Source of the DNA: Pasteurella multocida subsp. multocida OH4807
GTDB taxonomy: Bacteria; Pseudomonadota; Gammaproteobacteria; Enterobacterales; Pasteurellaceae
Direction: 5' to 3'
NCBI GenBank assembly: GCA_000973525.1
Contig: CP004391.1
Coordinates: 1,388,001 to 1,452,000 of the forward strand
Length of the DNA: 64,000 nucleotides
Part shown: positions 1-9,163 of the stretch, one piece after another
Layout of the letters: every line of letters begins with the position of its first letter
Position numbering within the stretch: position 1 is the first letter of the stretch
The notes under the pieces: generated by a model
What the model was told of the DNA's origin: nothing
The model's input: only the letters and a program-made list of their open reading frames with translations
The model's database searches: none
Program-made: the position numbers and the translations under genes

Positions 1-173
1 TTTTTGCACTCTACTGCATTTCCAATCTTCTGCCTGAGAAACAAATCCACTCACAACAGGATTTTGATGGATATAATCTAATTTCTGGTCAAAATATTTT
101 TCGGGGTAAATTTCGATAGGTTGATTGTGATGTTGCCAAAACTAACAAAATAAATTCCCTCTGGATTATTCAT
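1..173 (-). pseudogene. Remnant of a REP-associated tyrosine transposase (RAYT, Y1_Tnp family)
   Basis: On the minus strand an ATG at 173 opens a short peptide, MNNPEGIYFVSF, that looks like the usual start of RAYT/IS200-like transposases. After about 36 bases the frame changes, and positions 141 down to 1 read FWQHHNQPIEIYPEKYFDQK, then LDYIHQNPVVSGFVSQAEDW. That is the typical C-terminal end of this family. The central part, including the HUH and catalytic tyrosine region, is missing, so this is an internal deletion with the join near 138-141. The C-terminus runs off the window edge. The family copies or moves REP hairpins, and REP-like hairpins lie next to it at 304-560. The gene is not functional as it stands. 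Confidence 0.75.
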
Positions 174-303
174 TTTATATTTTCTGCTCATTGCCCCAAT
201 CCCAATAAAAGTAAATAAAGAAACTCTAAGCAAAAATAGAAATTAAGCATTATTTTGGGGTTCATTTCTCGATCCAACTCACAAAATAAAAAAGAAAAAG
301 ATA

Positions 304-560
304 AAAAATCAGAAAGATAGTGCTCGTCTTTGACGAGTGCTTAGACTAATTTAGGTGTGACAAGGCACTCGTATGGATACGAGCGCAATCGGGAGGAAAA
401 AGACAGCAAAAATCAGAAAAATAGTGCTTGTCTGTGACGAGTGTTTAGACTAATTTAGATATGACAAGGCACCCATGTGGACACGGGCGACATCAGGAGG
501 TGCACCATCGGGGGGGGGGATGAAAAAACACTCGTGAGAACACGAGTGCCATCAGAGGGG
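304..560. repeat. REP-like hairpin array (two 104-base units plus partial units)
   Basis: Two direct repeats with a 104-base period start near 304 and 408. Each holds two small hairpins built on the words CTCGT and ACGAG. In unit 1 the stems are 323-328/332-337 and 368-374/377-383. In unit 2 they are near 425-444 and 472-478/481-487, the latter with one mismatch. A further perfect 8-base stem lies at 529-536/541-548. Each second hairpin is followed by a purine-rich tail such as CATCAGGAGG, and one tail has become a run of ten G (510-519). The arrangement resembles paired REP elements (BIMEs) mobilised by a RAYT, and a RAYT remnant lies beside it. The array ends 17 bases from the stop codon of the AIPR gene and could also end its transcript. 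Confidence 0.7.
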
Positions 561-577
561 ATATTCAATTATAGATC

Positions 578-2305
578 CTAAGGAGCTATTATTTTTGCTT
601 TAAAATCACTAAATATAGAAGTGTTATATTTACTTGTTGATTTAACTAGAGAATTAAACATAGCCACAGCTTTCTCAATTTCTGCATTATTAGTTAAACC
701 AGATTTAATAGCTGGATTTAAATGTTCAACAAATGGTAATAGAACATCTAGAATATTAGCCCAAATTTGTCTAGCTATCACTGGAGAGCATTCTTTTCCA
801 AAAGATATTCTAAATAAATTTGGAATAGAACGTTCTAATATGCTTTCTAGGCTATATGAGATAGCGTATGTTACTAAATATATAGCACCACGCTGACGTA
901 AGAATGATAATAATTTTTCCTCATCTCTAGTTAAATTTGTCTTATATTGTAGATTTTTCTTTTTTTCTTCAATAGCTTTTACTAAACTATAGCAACAAAC
1001 TATATGAGCAGCTTTAGTATTATCATTAAAAAGCTTATCGTATATTTTGTTATTAATCCAAATTCCAGCTTTCTTATTATATGCTGTTATCGGTTCGCCA
1101 TGGAAAGCTGCTAGAGCTTGTCCTACCGCATAGGAACCTAATAAATTTGGTTTTCTACGAATAATATCACTAGAACTTCCGCGTCTTCCTCCTTCATATT
1201 CTGCTTCTGGTATATGATTAAACTCCTCTTTTAACCGTCTTTGAACCTTATCTGTACTTCTAAAATCTGCAGCTTCAACTTTATTTTGACTATTATTATA
1301 TCTAATAATATTATCTATTAGATTTATAGATGAGTCAGTAACAGCAATTATCCTAGCTTGTACTAATGCTTTATTATCTGGTAGTTTTTTTAAAGAGCCG
1401 ATTGCACCCGTTGTTTGTGCTCCATTTACAATAGATATTCCTTGAAGTTTTATGCTCTTGTTCTTAATTTCATAAGAGTGAGTTAAAATGGTTAATCCAT
1501 TGTTATATACCCAAAAATTATTTGAATCTTCTTCAGCTGTTTTCTTAATTCCATTATTAATATTAGAATCTGACTTGCGAGATCCTAAATAATCTCTAAT
1601 ATTAGCAGAAAACATTTTTGTTTTATGCTTTTTATACAAACTAGCCAACTGCCTTAACTGTATAGCAGTTGAATAAGACTCCCAAGTATCTTGCTTTATT
1701 TCATATCCACCATTAATAGTAAGATCTATCTCATCACTTATCAATATAGGAGTTTCACACCTTTCATACCAAGTTTGTAATGTATTATGACCAACTTCTT
1801 TTGAAATAGTTTGGATATTTATACTAGGAAATTCTTGAGACAGAATAGTTATTGCAGTTTGTTCTACTGTAATTAGTTCATTTTCAACATAATGTGATTC
1901 TGAAAGATTATGAACATACCATAAATATAACCTATCAATATGATTCTGTTTAATTGCGTTACGCAAATTTATTGCTGCTGATTTAATTCTTTCGGGTACT
2001 TCATCAATATTTCTTTGTAATAACCAAGCTAAACCTGTATTTAAGTCACTAGCTTTATTAGATGGAGCAGACTCCTTCTCTTTTTTGCTGAAATAGCATT
2101 GTGCTATAACAGCATAGTTTTCTTCAGTATTGATAAAAATCATATCAAGTTTTTTATCATCTGCACCATCCGTTATTGCATCAGCTCCAACACTAGCTAG
2201 ATCATCTACTCCAAAATTTAATCCTAATGCAAATAAACCTAAAGCATTATCTCCATATTCATCTAATTCATTTAAAGCTTTATATGCTGAAAGCCAATTG
2301 GACAT
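578..2305 (-). CDS. AIPR-family protein (abortive infection/phage resistance type)
   Basis: 575 residues. The central block has the AIPR signatures: FSANIRDYLG near 232-241, FWVYNNGLTIL at 264-274 and IVNGAQTTGAI near 292-302. AIPR proteins were named from lactococcal abortive-infection phage resistance; the biochemical activity of this one is unknown. The N-terminal part (about 42-75) has an acidic strand-turn pattern ending in Q69, which could be a worn PD-(D/E)XK-like fold (inference only). The start is supported by AAGAGG seven bases before ATG. The gene is very AT-rich and lacks uptake words, unlike purL 92 bases upstream on the same strand. It sits between purL and a REP/RAYT patch. No partner gene, toxin pair or methylase is adjacent, so it would have to act alone. 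Confidence 0.85.
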   Translation of the reverse strand: MSNWLSAYKALNELDEYGDNALGLFALGLNFGVDDLASVGADAITDGADDKKLDMIFINTEENYAVIAQCYFSKKEKESAPSNKASDLNTGLAWLLQRNIDEVPERIKSAAINLRNAIKQNHIDRLYLWYVHNLSESHYVENELITVEQTAITILSQEFPSINIQTISKEVGHNTLQTWYERCETPILISDEIDLTINGGYEIKQDTWESYSTAIQLRQLASLYKKHKTKMFSANIRDYLGSRKSDSNINNGIKKTAEEDSNNFWVYNNGLTILTHSYEIKNKSIKLQGISIVNGAQTTGAIGSLKKLPDNKALVQARIIAVTDSSINLIDNIIRYNNSQNKVEAADFRSTDKVQRRLKEEFNHIPEAEYEGGRRGSSSDIIRRKPNLLGSYAVGQALAAFHGEPITAYNKKAGIWINNKIYDKLFNDNTKAAHIVCCYSLVKAIEEKKKNLQYKTNLTRDEEKLLSFLRQRGAIYLVTYAISYSLESILERSIPNLFRISFGKECSPVIARQIWANILDVLLPFVEHLNPAIKSGLTNNAEIEKAVAMFNSLVKSTSKYNTSIFSDFKAKIIAP

Positions 2306-2397
2306 ATATACCTCTTATAAAGATAATCTAATATTGTTAAATTTAATGAATAAAAATATTTACTATTGTAACTAATGTTACTTTAATTTAGTTTTAG

Positions 2398-5300
2398 TTA
2401 CCCCAATACCACTCTTGCATTACGGAACAATCTCATCCATGCCCCATCTTCACTCCAGTCTTCTGGGTGCCAAGAGTTAGATACAGTGCGGAATACACGT
2501 TCTGGGTGTGGCATCATGATAGCGACACGTCCGTCTTGGTTAGACAACGCGGTGATACCTTCTACTGAGCCGTTCGGGTTGGCTGGGTAGATTTCCGTTG
2601 GGTTGAGGTTGTTGTCGATGTATTGTGCAACGATTAAGTTTTGATCTTTTAACATCGGTAACTGTTGATCGTGTTTGAACTCAACGCGACCTTCACCGTG
2701 TGAAACTGCAATTGGCATATGTGAGCCAGCCATACCTTGGAACCAAACAGAGTGAGTGTCATTGATACGTACAAGTGCCGCACGAGCTTCGAAACGCTCA
2801 GATTTGTTACGTACAAAACGTGGCCACGCTTCTGTACCTGGAATGATTTCTGCTAGGTTAGAGAGCATTTGACAACCGTTACATACCCCTAATGCTAAAG
2901 TATTTGGGTTAGCAAAAAATTCACTGAATTGCTCGCGTAACATTGGGTTAAATAGGATTGATTTCGCCCAACCGCCACCCGCGCCAAGTACGTCACCATA
3001 AGAGAAACCTCCACAAGCCACTAATGAATTGAAGTCTTTTAAGTTGTAACGAGCATTATGTAAATCGCTCATATGCACGTCGATAGCATCAAAGCCTGCG
3101 CGGTCAAACGCAGCTGCCATTTCATAGTGGCTGTTTACACCTTGCTCACGTAAAATCGCAATGCGTGGTTTCTTGCCAGTTGCAATGTAAGGTGCAGCGA
3201 TATCTTCATTAATGTCGTAAGTTAAATGCGCTGAGAAACCTTTGTTTTCAGGATCTTTCTTCGCTTCAAATTCTTGATCTGCACATTCTGGGTTATCACG
3301 TAAACGTTGCATTTGATGCGTTAATTCAGCCCAAATGCCACGTAATTCAGAGCGTTTTTCGCTGAATAATAATTTCGTGCCACGGGAGATTTCAATACAA
3401 TCTTCAGTGGTCACTTCACCTAATTCTTTGGTTAAATGAATTAAACCATGTTGCGATAGCACATCACGAACATAGCTTAAATCGCTTTCGCGTACTTGAA
3501 TGACCGCACCTAATTCTTCGTTGAATAACACCTCAAGATCGTTATCGCCCAACGCACTAATATGAATAGATAAACCGCAGTTACCCGCAAACGCCATTTC
3601 TGCAAGAGTTGCGATTAAACCACCGTCTGAACGGTCGTGGTAAGCCAATAATTTTTGCTCTGCCACAAGAGCTTGCATTGCATTGAAGAAGTTTTTCAAG
3701 TTTTCAACGTTAACAACGTCTGCTGGTTTATCACCAAGTTGTTTATAAACTTGTGCAAGTGCGGTCGCACCTAAGCGATTTTTGCCTTCACCTAAGTCGA
3801 TTAATAATAAGCGGCTATGACCTTTGTCTGTACGTAATTGTGGTGTAACTGTTTTGCGGACATCTTCAACACGCGCAAAGGCACTGATGACTAAAGATAA
3901 TGGCGCAGTAACTGTTTTTTGTTCACCGTTTTCGTTCCAAGTGGTTTTCATTGACATTGAGTCTTTACCCACTGGGATAGTTAAACCAAGTTGTGGACAC
4001 AACTCTTCGCCCACGGCTTTTACTGCTTCGTATAAGCCCGCATCTTCACCAGTGTGGCCTGCTGCTGACATCCAGTTTGCAGATAATTTAATGCGTTTTA
4101 GATCGCCGATGTTTGTTGCGGCAATATTGGTGATCGATTCCGCCACTGCTAAACGGGCTGAAGCGGCGAAATCTAATAAAGCCACTGGCGCACGTTCGCC
4201 CATTGACATTGCTTCACCGTGATAGCTGTCTAAACTTGCAGTGGTAACTGCACAGTCTGCCACAGGGATTTGCCAAGGACCAACCATTTGATCACGTGCC
4301 ACCATACCTGTTACTGAACGGTCACCGATAGTAATTAAGAAGGTTTTTTCTGCGACAACAGGTAAACGTAATACACGATGGAACGCCTCTTTTAAATCAA
4401 TTTCAGATTGATCGATTGCACTACCTTCAACCGTTTTTGATTCAACATTACGTGTCATTTTCGGTGTTTTACCTAATAACACATTCATTGGTAAATCAAT
4501 TGGGTTATTGCCAAAATGCGCATCGTGTAACGTTAAATGTTCTTGTTCTGTTGCTTCACCAATTACTGCAAATGGCGCACGTTCACGTTCACAAAGTGCG
4601 GTAAATAATGCTAATTTTTCTGGTGCTACGGCTAATACATAACGCTCTTGCGATTCATTACACCAAATTTCAAGCGGACTCATTCCACGTTCATCGCTCA
4701 GAATGTTGCGTAACTCAAATTTACCGCCACGACCACCATCGTGTACAAGCTCAGGCATTGCGTTTGATAAGCCACCCGCACCTACGTCGTGAATAAATAA
4801 AATTGGGTTGTCATCACCTAATTGCCAGCAACGGTCAATAACTTCTTGGCAACGGCGTTCCATTTCTGGGTTATCACGTTGCACAGAAGCAAAATCTAAA
4901 TCTTCTTTTGATTTACCTGATGCCATTGAAGAGGCCGCACCGCCACCTAAGCCGATATTCATCGCAGGGCCACCCAATACGATTAATTTTGCACCGACAG
5001 GGATTTCACCTTTTTGAACGTGTTCCGCACGGATATTACCGATACCGCCCGCTAACATAATGGGTTTGTGGTAACCACGTACTTCTTCACCAGCAAAGCT
5101 GTTTACTTTTTCTTCATAAGTACGGAAGTAACCTAATAATGCAGGGCGACCAAATTCGTTGTTAAATGCCGCACCACCTAAAGGGCCTTCAATCATAATA
5201 TCTAATGCGGAAGCAATACGGCTTGGTTTAGATACAGGATTTTCCCAAGGTTGTTCAAAACCTGGGATCACTAAGTTTGATACAGAGAAACCGACTAAAC

Positions 5301-6291
5301 CTGCTTTTGGTTTTGCACCACGACCCGTTGCGCCTTCGTCACGAATTTCACCGCCTGAACCTGTTGCTGCCCCAGGGAATGGCGAAATCGCAGTTGGGTG
5401 GTTGTGAGTTTCGACTTTCATTAAGATGTGCGCATCTTCATTGTGATAACGGTATTGACCGTCTTGATCTGGGAAGAAGCGACCAACTTTTGAGCCTTCC
5501 ATTACTGCGGCATTGTCTTTATAAGCTGACAATACGTAATCAGGGGTTTTCTCAAACGTATTTTTGATCATTTTAAACAAGGATTTTTCTTGTTTATCGC
5601 CGTCGATAATCCAATCTGCGTTAAAAATTTTGTGACGGCAGTGTTCCGAGTTTGCTTGTGCGAACATATAAAGTTCGATGTCATTTGGGTTGCGACCAAG
5701 TGCGGTGAAATTTTCGACTAAATAATCAATTTCATCTTCTGCAAGCGCAAGCCCTAATTCAACGTTCGCCGTTTCTAATGCTTTGCGACCGCCAGTTAAA
5801 ACATCGACTGTCGTAAATGGTTTTGGTTCTTGTTGGTCAAATAACACTTTCGCATCTTCTGCGTTGCGAATAATGCCTTCTAACATTCTGTCGTGAATGT
5901 GTGAAACCAATTTTTGTTGTTCCTCACTCGATAAAGTGCGGTCAAATTCAAAATAAAAGGCTAATCCACGTTCCAAACGTTCTACTTTATTTAAACCACA
6001 ATTATGTGCAATATCAGTCGCTTTAGATGACCAAGAAGAAATCGTGCCAACACGTGGAATCACGATAAAACATTCACCAACAGGTTCATGTTCTGCAAGG
6101 GTTGGACCATAATGTAACAACTGATCTAATTTAGCGTTTTCTTCTTCCATTAATGCTTCTGTTAACTTAGCAAAATGTAAGTATTCTGCATAACAGGATT
6201 TAACTGGTAACGCTGACTTTTGAAAAGCCGTTGCGAGTTGGTTTAAGCGAAATTCAGAAAGTGCTGGAGAACCACGAAAAATTTGTAACAT
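2398..6291 (-). CDS. purL: Phosphoribosylformylglycinamidine synthase
   Basis: 1297 residues, the full length of the single-chain PurL of gammaproteobacteria. It makes FGAM from FGAR, ATP and glutamine in de novo purine synthesis. The N-terminal FGAM synthase half carries the nucleotide-binding blocks, including [20 protein letters not shown] and the glycine-rich [17 protein letters not shown]. The C-terminal class I glutamine amidotransferase domain has the nucleophile in GVCNGCQML near residue 1137 and a HPERVFR block close to the end. The frame is intact and several uptake words lie inside it. Expression is probably repressed by PurR through the box at 6360-6375. Confidence 0.98.
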   Translation of the reverse strand: MLQIFRGSPALSEFRLNQLATAFQKSALPVKSCYAEYLHFAKLTEALMEEENAKLDQLLHYGPTLAEHEPVGECFIVIPRVGTISSWSSKATDIAHNCGLNKVERLERGLAFYFEFDRTLSSEEQQKLVSHIHDRMLEGIIRNAEDAKVLFDQQEPKPFTTVDVLTGGRKALETANVELGLALAEDEIDYLVENFTALGRNPNDIELYMFAQANSEHCRHKIFNADWIIDGDKQEKSLFKMIKNTFEKTPDYVLSAYKDNAAVMEGSKVGRFFPDQDGQYRYHNEDAHILMKVETHNHPTAISPFPGAATGSGGEIRDEGATGRGAKPKAGLVGFSVSNLVIPGFEQPWENPVSKPSRIASALDIMIEGPLGGAAFNNEFGRPALLGYFRTYEEKVNSFAGEEVRGYHKPIMLAGGIGNIRAEHVQKGEIPVGAKLIVLGGPAMNIGLGGGAASSMASGKSKEDLDFASVQRDNPEMERRCQEVIDRCWQLGDDNPILFIHDVGAGGLSNAMPELVHDGGRGGKFELRNILSDERGMSPLEIWCNESQERYVLAVAPEKLALFTALCERERAPFAVIGEATEQEHLTLHDAHFGNNPIDLPMNVLLGKTPKMTRNVESKTVEGSAIDQSEIDLKEAFHRVLRLPVVAEKTFLITIGDRSVTGMVARDQMVGPWQIPVADCAVTTASLDSYHGEAMSMGERAPVALLDFAASARLAVAESITNIAATNIGDLKRIKLSANWMSAAGHTGEDAGLYEAVKAVGEELCPQLGLTIPVGKDSMSMKTTWNENGEQKTVTAPLSLVISAFARVEDVRKTVTPQLRTDKGHSRLLLIDLGEGKNRLGATALAQVYKQLGDKPADVVNVENLKNFFNAMQALVAEQKLLAYHDRSDGGLIATLAEMAFAGNCGLSIHISALGDNDLEVLFNEELGAVIQVRESDLSYVRDVLSQHGLIHLTKELGEVTTEDCIEISRGTKLLFSEKRSELRGIWAELTHQMQRLRDNPECADQEFEAKKDPENKGFSAHLTYDINEDIAAPYIATGKKPRIAILREQGVNSHYEMAAAFDRAGFDAIDVHMSDLHNARYNLKDFNSLVACGGFSYGDVLGAGGGWAKSILFNPMLREQFSEFFANPNTLALGVCNGCQMLSNLAEIIPGTEAWPRFVRNKSERFEARAALVRINDTHSVWFQGMAGSHMPIAVSHGEGRVEFKHDQQLPMLKDQNLIVAQYIDNNLNPTEIYPANPNGSVEGITALSNQDGRVAIMMPHPERVFRTVSNSWHPEDWSEDGAWMRLFRNARVVLG

Positions 6292-6336
6292 AAGGATTAG
6301 CCCTGTTGAGTTAAATAAGTAAAAAAATTTGCGGCT

Positions 6337-6375
6337 ATTATAAAGGAAATCTGTACGAAACGAAAACGTTTGCGT
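6337..6375 (-). promoter_or_regulatory. purL promoter region with PurR operator
   Basis: The minus strand at 6375-6360 reads ACGCAAACGTTTTCGT, matching the PurR consensus. A TATAAT -10 lies downstream at 6342-6337, and the operator overlaps the poor -35 position (TTTCGT). Repression by hypoxanthine/guanine-bound PurR is expected from the E. coli regulon. Confidence 0.85.
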
Positions 6376-6465
6376 AGATATTTACGTGGAAAAATGTCCA
6401 TCGCATGTGTACATAATTTTCAGTAAGGTGAAATAAGAAAAGAGAAGATCGTTGCTTGAATTAAG

Positions 6466-6495
6466 CAAAAGAAAAAGGCGAACTTCTGTTCGCCT
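6466..6495 (-). terminator. Intrinsic terminator after dusB-fis
   Basis: An 8-base stem, AGGCGAAC (6476-6483) with GTTCGCCT (6488-6495), has a 4-base loop and a U-rich run on the minus-strand side. It lies downstream of fis. Confidence 0.85.
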
Positions 6496-6532
6496 CATCT
6501 AACTAAAAAACCATGTTCAATTTCATGGTCAA

Positions 6533-6832
6533 TTAACCCATCCCGTATTTTTTGAGTTTCTTACGTAAAGTACCACGGTTAATACCGAGCATTGTTGCTG
6601 CACGAGTTTGATTGCCACGCGTATATTGCATAACCATATCTAACATAGGGTGTTCAACTTCCGCCAGTACTAATTCATACAGTTCGTTAACATCTTGACC
6701 ATCTAATTGTGACAAATAGTTTCTCAATGCTTGTTTCACTGAATCACGCAATGGTTTATTTGTGACTTGAGATTGTGAATTTAATACTGATACGGTTAAT
6801 GCATCAGCCGGATTACGTTGTTGTTCTAACAT
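6533..6832 (-). CDS. fis: DNA-binding protein Fis
   Basis: 99 residues from MLEQQRN, the usual family length; an in-frame ATG four codons earlier is less likely. Fis is a small nucleoid protein that bends DNA, activates rRNA and tRNA promoters and assists site-specific recombination. The C-terminal helix-turn-helix is clear ([20 protein letters not shown]). The chosen start overlaps the end of dusB by 20 bases, the conserved dusB-fis arrangement, so the two are co-transcribed. The shared promoter has a GC-rich discriminator, consistent with growth-rate and stringent control. Confidence 0.97.
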   Translation of the reverse strand: MLEQQRNPADALTVSVLNSQSQVTNKPLRDSVKQALRNYLSQLDGQDVNELYELVLAEVEHPMLDMVMQYTRGNQTRAATMLGINRGTLRKKLKKYGMG

Positions 6833-7811
6833 TGTTCTCTTCATCCATCAGAATCAAATTAAAAAAACCTTCTAAAGCAATCAATTGTTCTTTGGGATCA
6901 GTAATTGCGTTAAAAGCCTGTCTAAAAACGGGATTAGCTTGAAGTCCCTTTAAATACCAAGCAACGTGTTTACGTGCAATACGACATCCTTTTTCTGCGC
7001 CATAAAAATGATGCAAGTCTTGGATATGCTGTAAAATCACATTACATTTCTCGTTTAAACTTGGCTCTAAAACAATCGAGTCTTTTTCAATTAAGCTTTC
7101 CATCACTTGGAAAAGCCACGGATTGCCTAATGAACCACGTCCGATCATTATTGCATCTGCGTTGGTATAGCTAAGCACATACTTTGCTTTTTCAGCAGAA
7201 GTAATATCGCCATTTGCTATGACAGGAATAGAAATTTGTTGTTTCACCGCTTTGATATGGTCGTATTCTGCCTCACCTTCAAACATACAAGTCCTTGTGC
7301 GTCCATGAATGGTTAACGCTTGAATACCACACTGCTCTGCAATCTTTGCGATTTCTACACAATTTCGATGTTCTTGATCCCAACCAGTACGAATTTTTAA
7401 GGTCACTGGTACATTAACAGCATTGACAACCGCATCAAGAATACGCTTAACCAAATCGGGATATTGTAAAAGCGCAGAGCCTGCCATTTTACGATTTACT
7501 TTTTTGGCTGGGCAGCCCATATTGATATCAATAATTTCTGCCCCATAGTTGACGTTGACTTGAGCGGCTTTCGCCATTTCTTCAGGATCACACCCAGCTA
7601 TTTGCACAGCATTTATCCCTGCCTCATGGTGATGAGCCAATCGCAGTTTCGATTTTTCTGTATGCCAAACTCGCGGATTTGTTGACATCATTTCGGAAAA
7701 TGTCAAACCTGCACCATAATTTGCACAGATTCGCCGAAATGGTTGATCGGTAATACCTGCCATTGGGGCTAAAAGAATGCGATTTTTAAGTTGATAAGAA
7801 CCTATTCGCAT
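6813..7811 (-). CDS. dusB: tRNA-dihydrouridine synthase B
   Basis: 332 residues. It is a flavoenzyme that reduces specific uridines in the tRNA D-loop to dihydrouridine. The N-terminal TIM barrel opens with [13 protein letters not shown]. The family motif [11 protein letters not shown], with the catalytic cysteine, and the FMN-binding GRGSLGNPW block are present. It is first in the dusB-fis operon and overlaps fis at its 3' end. An ATG start at 7811 fits the family length. Dus subfamily assignment rests on linkage to fis as well as on sequence. Confidence 0.96.
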   Translation of the reverse strand: MRIGSYQLKNRILLAPMAGITDQPFRRICANYGAGLTFSEMMSTNPRVWHTEKSKLRLAHHHEAGINAVQIAGCDPEEMAKAAQVNVNYGAEIIDINMGCPAKKVNRKMAGSALLQYPDLVKRILDAVVNAVNVPVTLKIRTGWDQEHRNCVEIAKIAEQCGIQALTIHGRTRTCMFEGEAEYDHIKAVKQQISIPVIANGDITSAEKAKYVLSYTNADAIMIGRGSLGNPWLFQVMESLIEKDSIVLEPSLNEKCNVILQHIQDLHHFYGAEKGCRIARKHVAWYLKGLQANPVFRQAFNAITDPKEQLIALEGFFNLILMDEENNVRTTT

Positions 7812-7878
7812 TTAACTACCTCTCAAATTAAATCCCAATATATCGGTTTGGCATCCACCCTAATCGACAAGGGTCGCT

Positions 7879-7906
7879 ATAATACGCACTTTTGACCAAT
7901 TTGCAA
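7879..7906 (-). promoter_or_regulatory. Putative dusB-fis promoter
   Basis: On the minus strand TTGCAA (7906-7901) and TATTAT (7884-7879) are 16 bases apart. A GC-rich stretch (GCGACC) follows directly, as expected of a stringently controlled fis promoter. Start-site position is not proven. Confidence 0.5.
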
Positions 7907-8041
7907 AGCATATTTTTTAGACAAAACGCATTTTTTTATATTTTTTGATTTTTATTAAGAATAATCGTGTTTCTTTGCTCAAAATTTCAATAAAACTTGA
8001 TAATTTATTATTCAGGTCAATTTTTATGCCCTAAAATGCAA

Positions 8042-8926
8042 TTATTCTTTAATTTGCCCAGTAATTCGACACCACTCTTCACGCTCTTCGACTGGCAATA
8101 AATCGAACTTTTGAGCATAAGTGTCACAAACTGATTGAGCTTGCGTGGCTAAAATACCAGAAAGTCCTAACACGCCATTTGGGTTAACTAGTTGATGAAT
8201 AATCGGATACAATTCTTTCAGCGGACCCGCGAGAATATTGGCGACAACTACATCGGCTTTTAAATCTTTGGGTTTCTCTTCTGACAAAAATAACTGGAGT
8301 TTATCTGCGACACCGTTTTGTTCCGCATTGTTACTACTGGCTAAAATTGCTTGAGGATCGATATCAATTCCGACCGCACTTTTCGCTCCTAATTTCAACG
8401 CGGCAATCGCCAAAATGCCCGAGCCACAACCAAAATCGATCACGGTTTTATCTTTAAGATCGAGGCTATCCAACCACTCTAAACACAGTGCAGTGGTCGG
8501 ATGAGTCCCTGTACCAAAAGCTAAACCTGGATCAAGCATTACATTGACTGCATTTTGGTCAGGTACCTCACGCCAACTTGGACAAATCCATAAACGTTTA
8601 CCAAATTGCATAGGATGAAAATTATCCATCCAGGCACGTTCCCAATCTTTGTCTTCAATCTGTTCAATTTTATATGCCGTAGTATTGTCTAAATATTTCT
8701 CGGTTTTTAATAAATCCACAATCTGCTGCATATCCGTTTCAGCATCAAACAACGCCATGACATCAGTATTTCCCCATAAACGCGTTTCTCCCGGTAAAGG
8801 TTCAAAAATAGGTGTATCTTGACTATCCATGAATGTCACAGATACAGCGCCTATTTCTTCTAAATAATCACTCATGCGCTCTGCTTGTGTATTAGTACTG
8901 TTAATTCTGATTTGAATCCAAGCCAT
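8042..8926 (-). CDS. prmA: Ribosomal protein L11 methyltransferase
   Basis: 294 residues from MAWIQIRIN; an upstream in-frame ATG at 8971 falls inside a structured leader and is rejected. PrmA trimethylates lysines and the N-terminus of ribosomal protein L11 using S-adenosylmethionine. The N-terminal substrate-recognition domain is followed by a class I methyltransferase fold with the SAM loop [20 protein letters not shown] (about residues 160-180) and an NPPY-like [19 protein letters not shown] precedes the start. It lies downstream of panF, separated by 237 bases that contain a likely structured RNA and promoter. Confidence 0.96.
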   Translation of the reverse strand: MAWIQIRINSTNTQAERMSDYLEEIGAVSVTFMDSQDTPIFEPLPGETRLWGNTDVMALFDAETDMQQIVDLLKTEKYLDNTTAYKIEQIEDKDWERAWMDNFHPMQFGKRLWICPSWREVPDQNAVNVMLDPGLAFGTGTHPTTALCLEWLDSLDLKDKTVIDFGCGSGILAIAALKLGAKSAVGIDIDPQAILASSNNAEQNGVADKLQLFLSEEKPKDLKADVVVANILAGPLKELYPIIHQLVNPNGVLGLSGILATQAQSVCDTYAQKFDLLPVEEREEWCRITGQIKE

Positions 8927-8941
8927 CTTGTTTTCCTTTTG

Positions 8942-9060
8942 ATATAAAAAATAATCCCCCGAGTAAGTCACTTAAGCTAAAAGGCTTTTCATAAGGAGTT
9001 AACCCATTCTTATAAAAACGCTTCCAAAGAAACTTATTCGGGGTGATGTTACACTTCTGT
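8942..9060 (-). ncRNA. Putative structured leader RNA or small RNA between panF and prmA
   Basis: The minus-strand sequence can fold into a long rod. The outer helix pairs 9043-9033 with 8967-8957 (11 pairs, one G-U). The inner helix pairs 9021-9009 with 8995-8984 (12 pairs, one bulge), with a 13-base loop containing GGGTTAAC. The distal strand of the outer helix ends in GGGGG followed by ATTATTTTTT, so the fold could act as a terminator or attenuator before prmA. A candidate promoter lies directly upstream. I do not recognise an Rfam family. It could be a prmA leader, a processed 3' end of the panF transcript, or an independent small RNA. Confidence 0.45.
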
Positions 9061-9067
9061 TACTGGC

Positions 9068-9095
9068 ATATTATGTAAATAACATCTGTGCTCAA
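9068..9095 (-). promoter_or_regulatory. Putative promoter upstream of the prmA leader
   Basis: On the minus strand TTGAGC (9095-9090) and TAATAT (9073-9068) are separated by 16 bases. The predicted transcript would begin just before the structured RNA at 9060-8942. Confidence 0.4.
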
Positions 9096-9163
9096 TGATA
9101 TAAAGTGTACGGTACAATGTTTGTTAAACGCACTAAATTGTATACCGCTAGATGAAAAATCTG

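Noticed and set aside
510..519. Ten-G tract as a phase-variation switch
   Set aside because: It lies between genes, downstream of the AIPR stop and inside a degenerate REP tail. It is not in a coding frame or a promoter spacer.
304..560. Repeats near the left edge as a CRISPR array
   Set aside because: Units are about 104 bases with internal hairpins and no short repeat-spacer alternation. They fit REP elements instead.
621..896. 91-codon plus-strand frame inside the AIPR gene
   Set aside because: It is antisense to a better-supported coding region, has no ribosome site and shows no protein family features.
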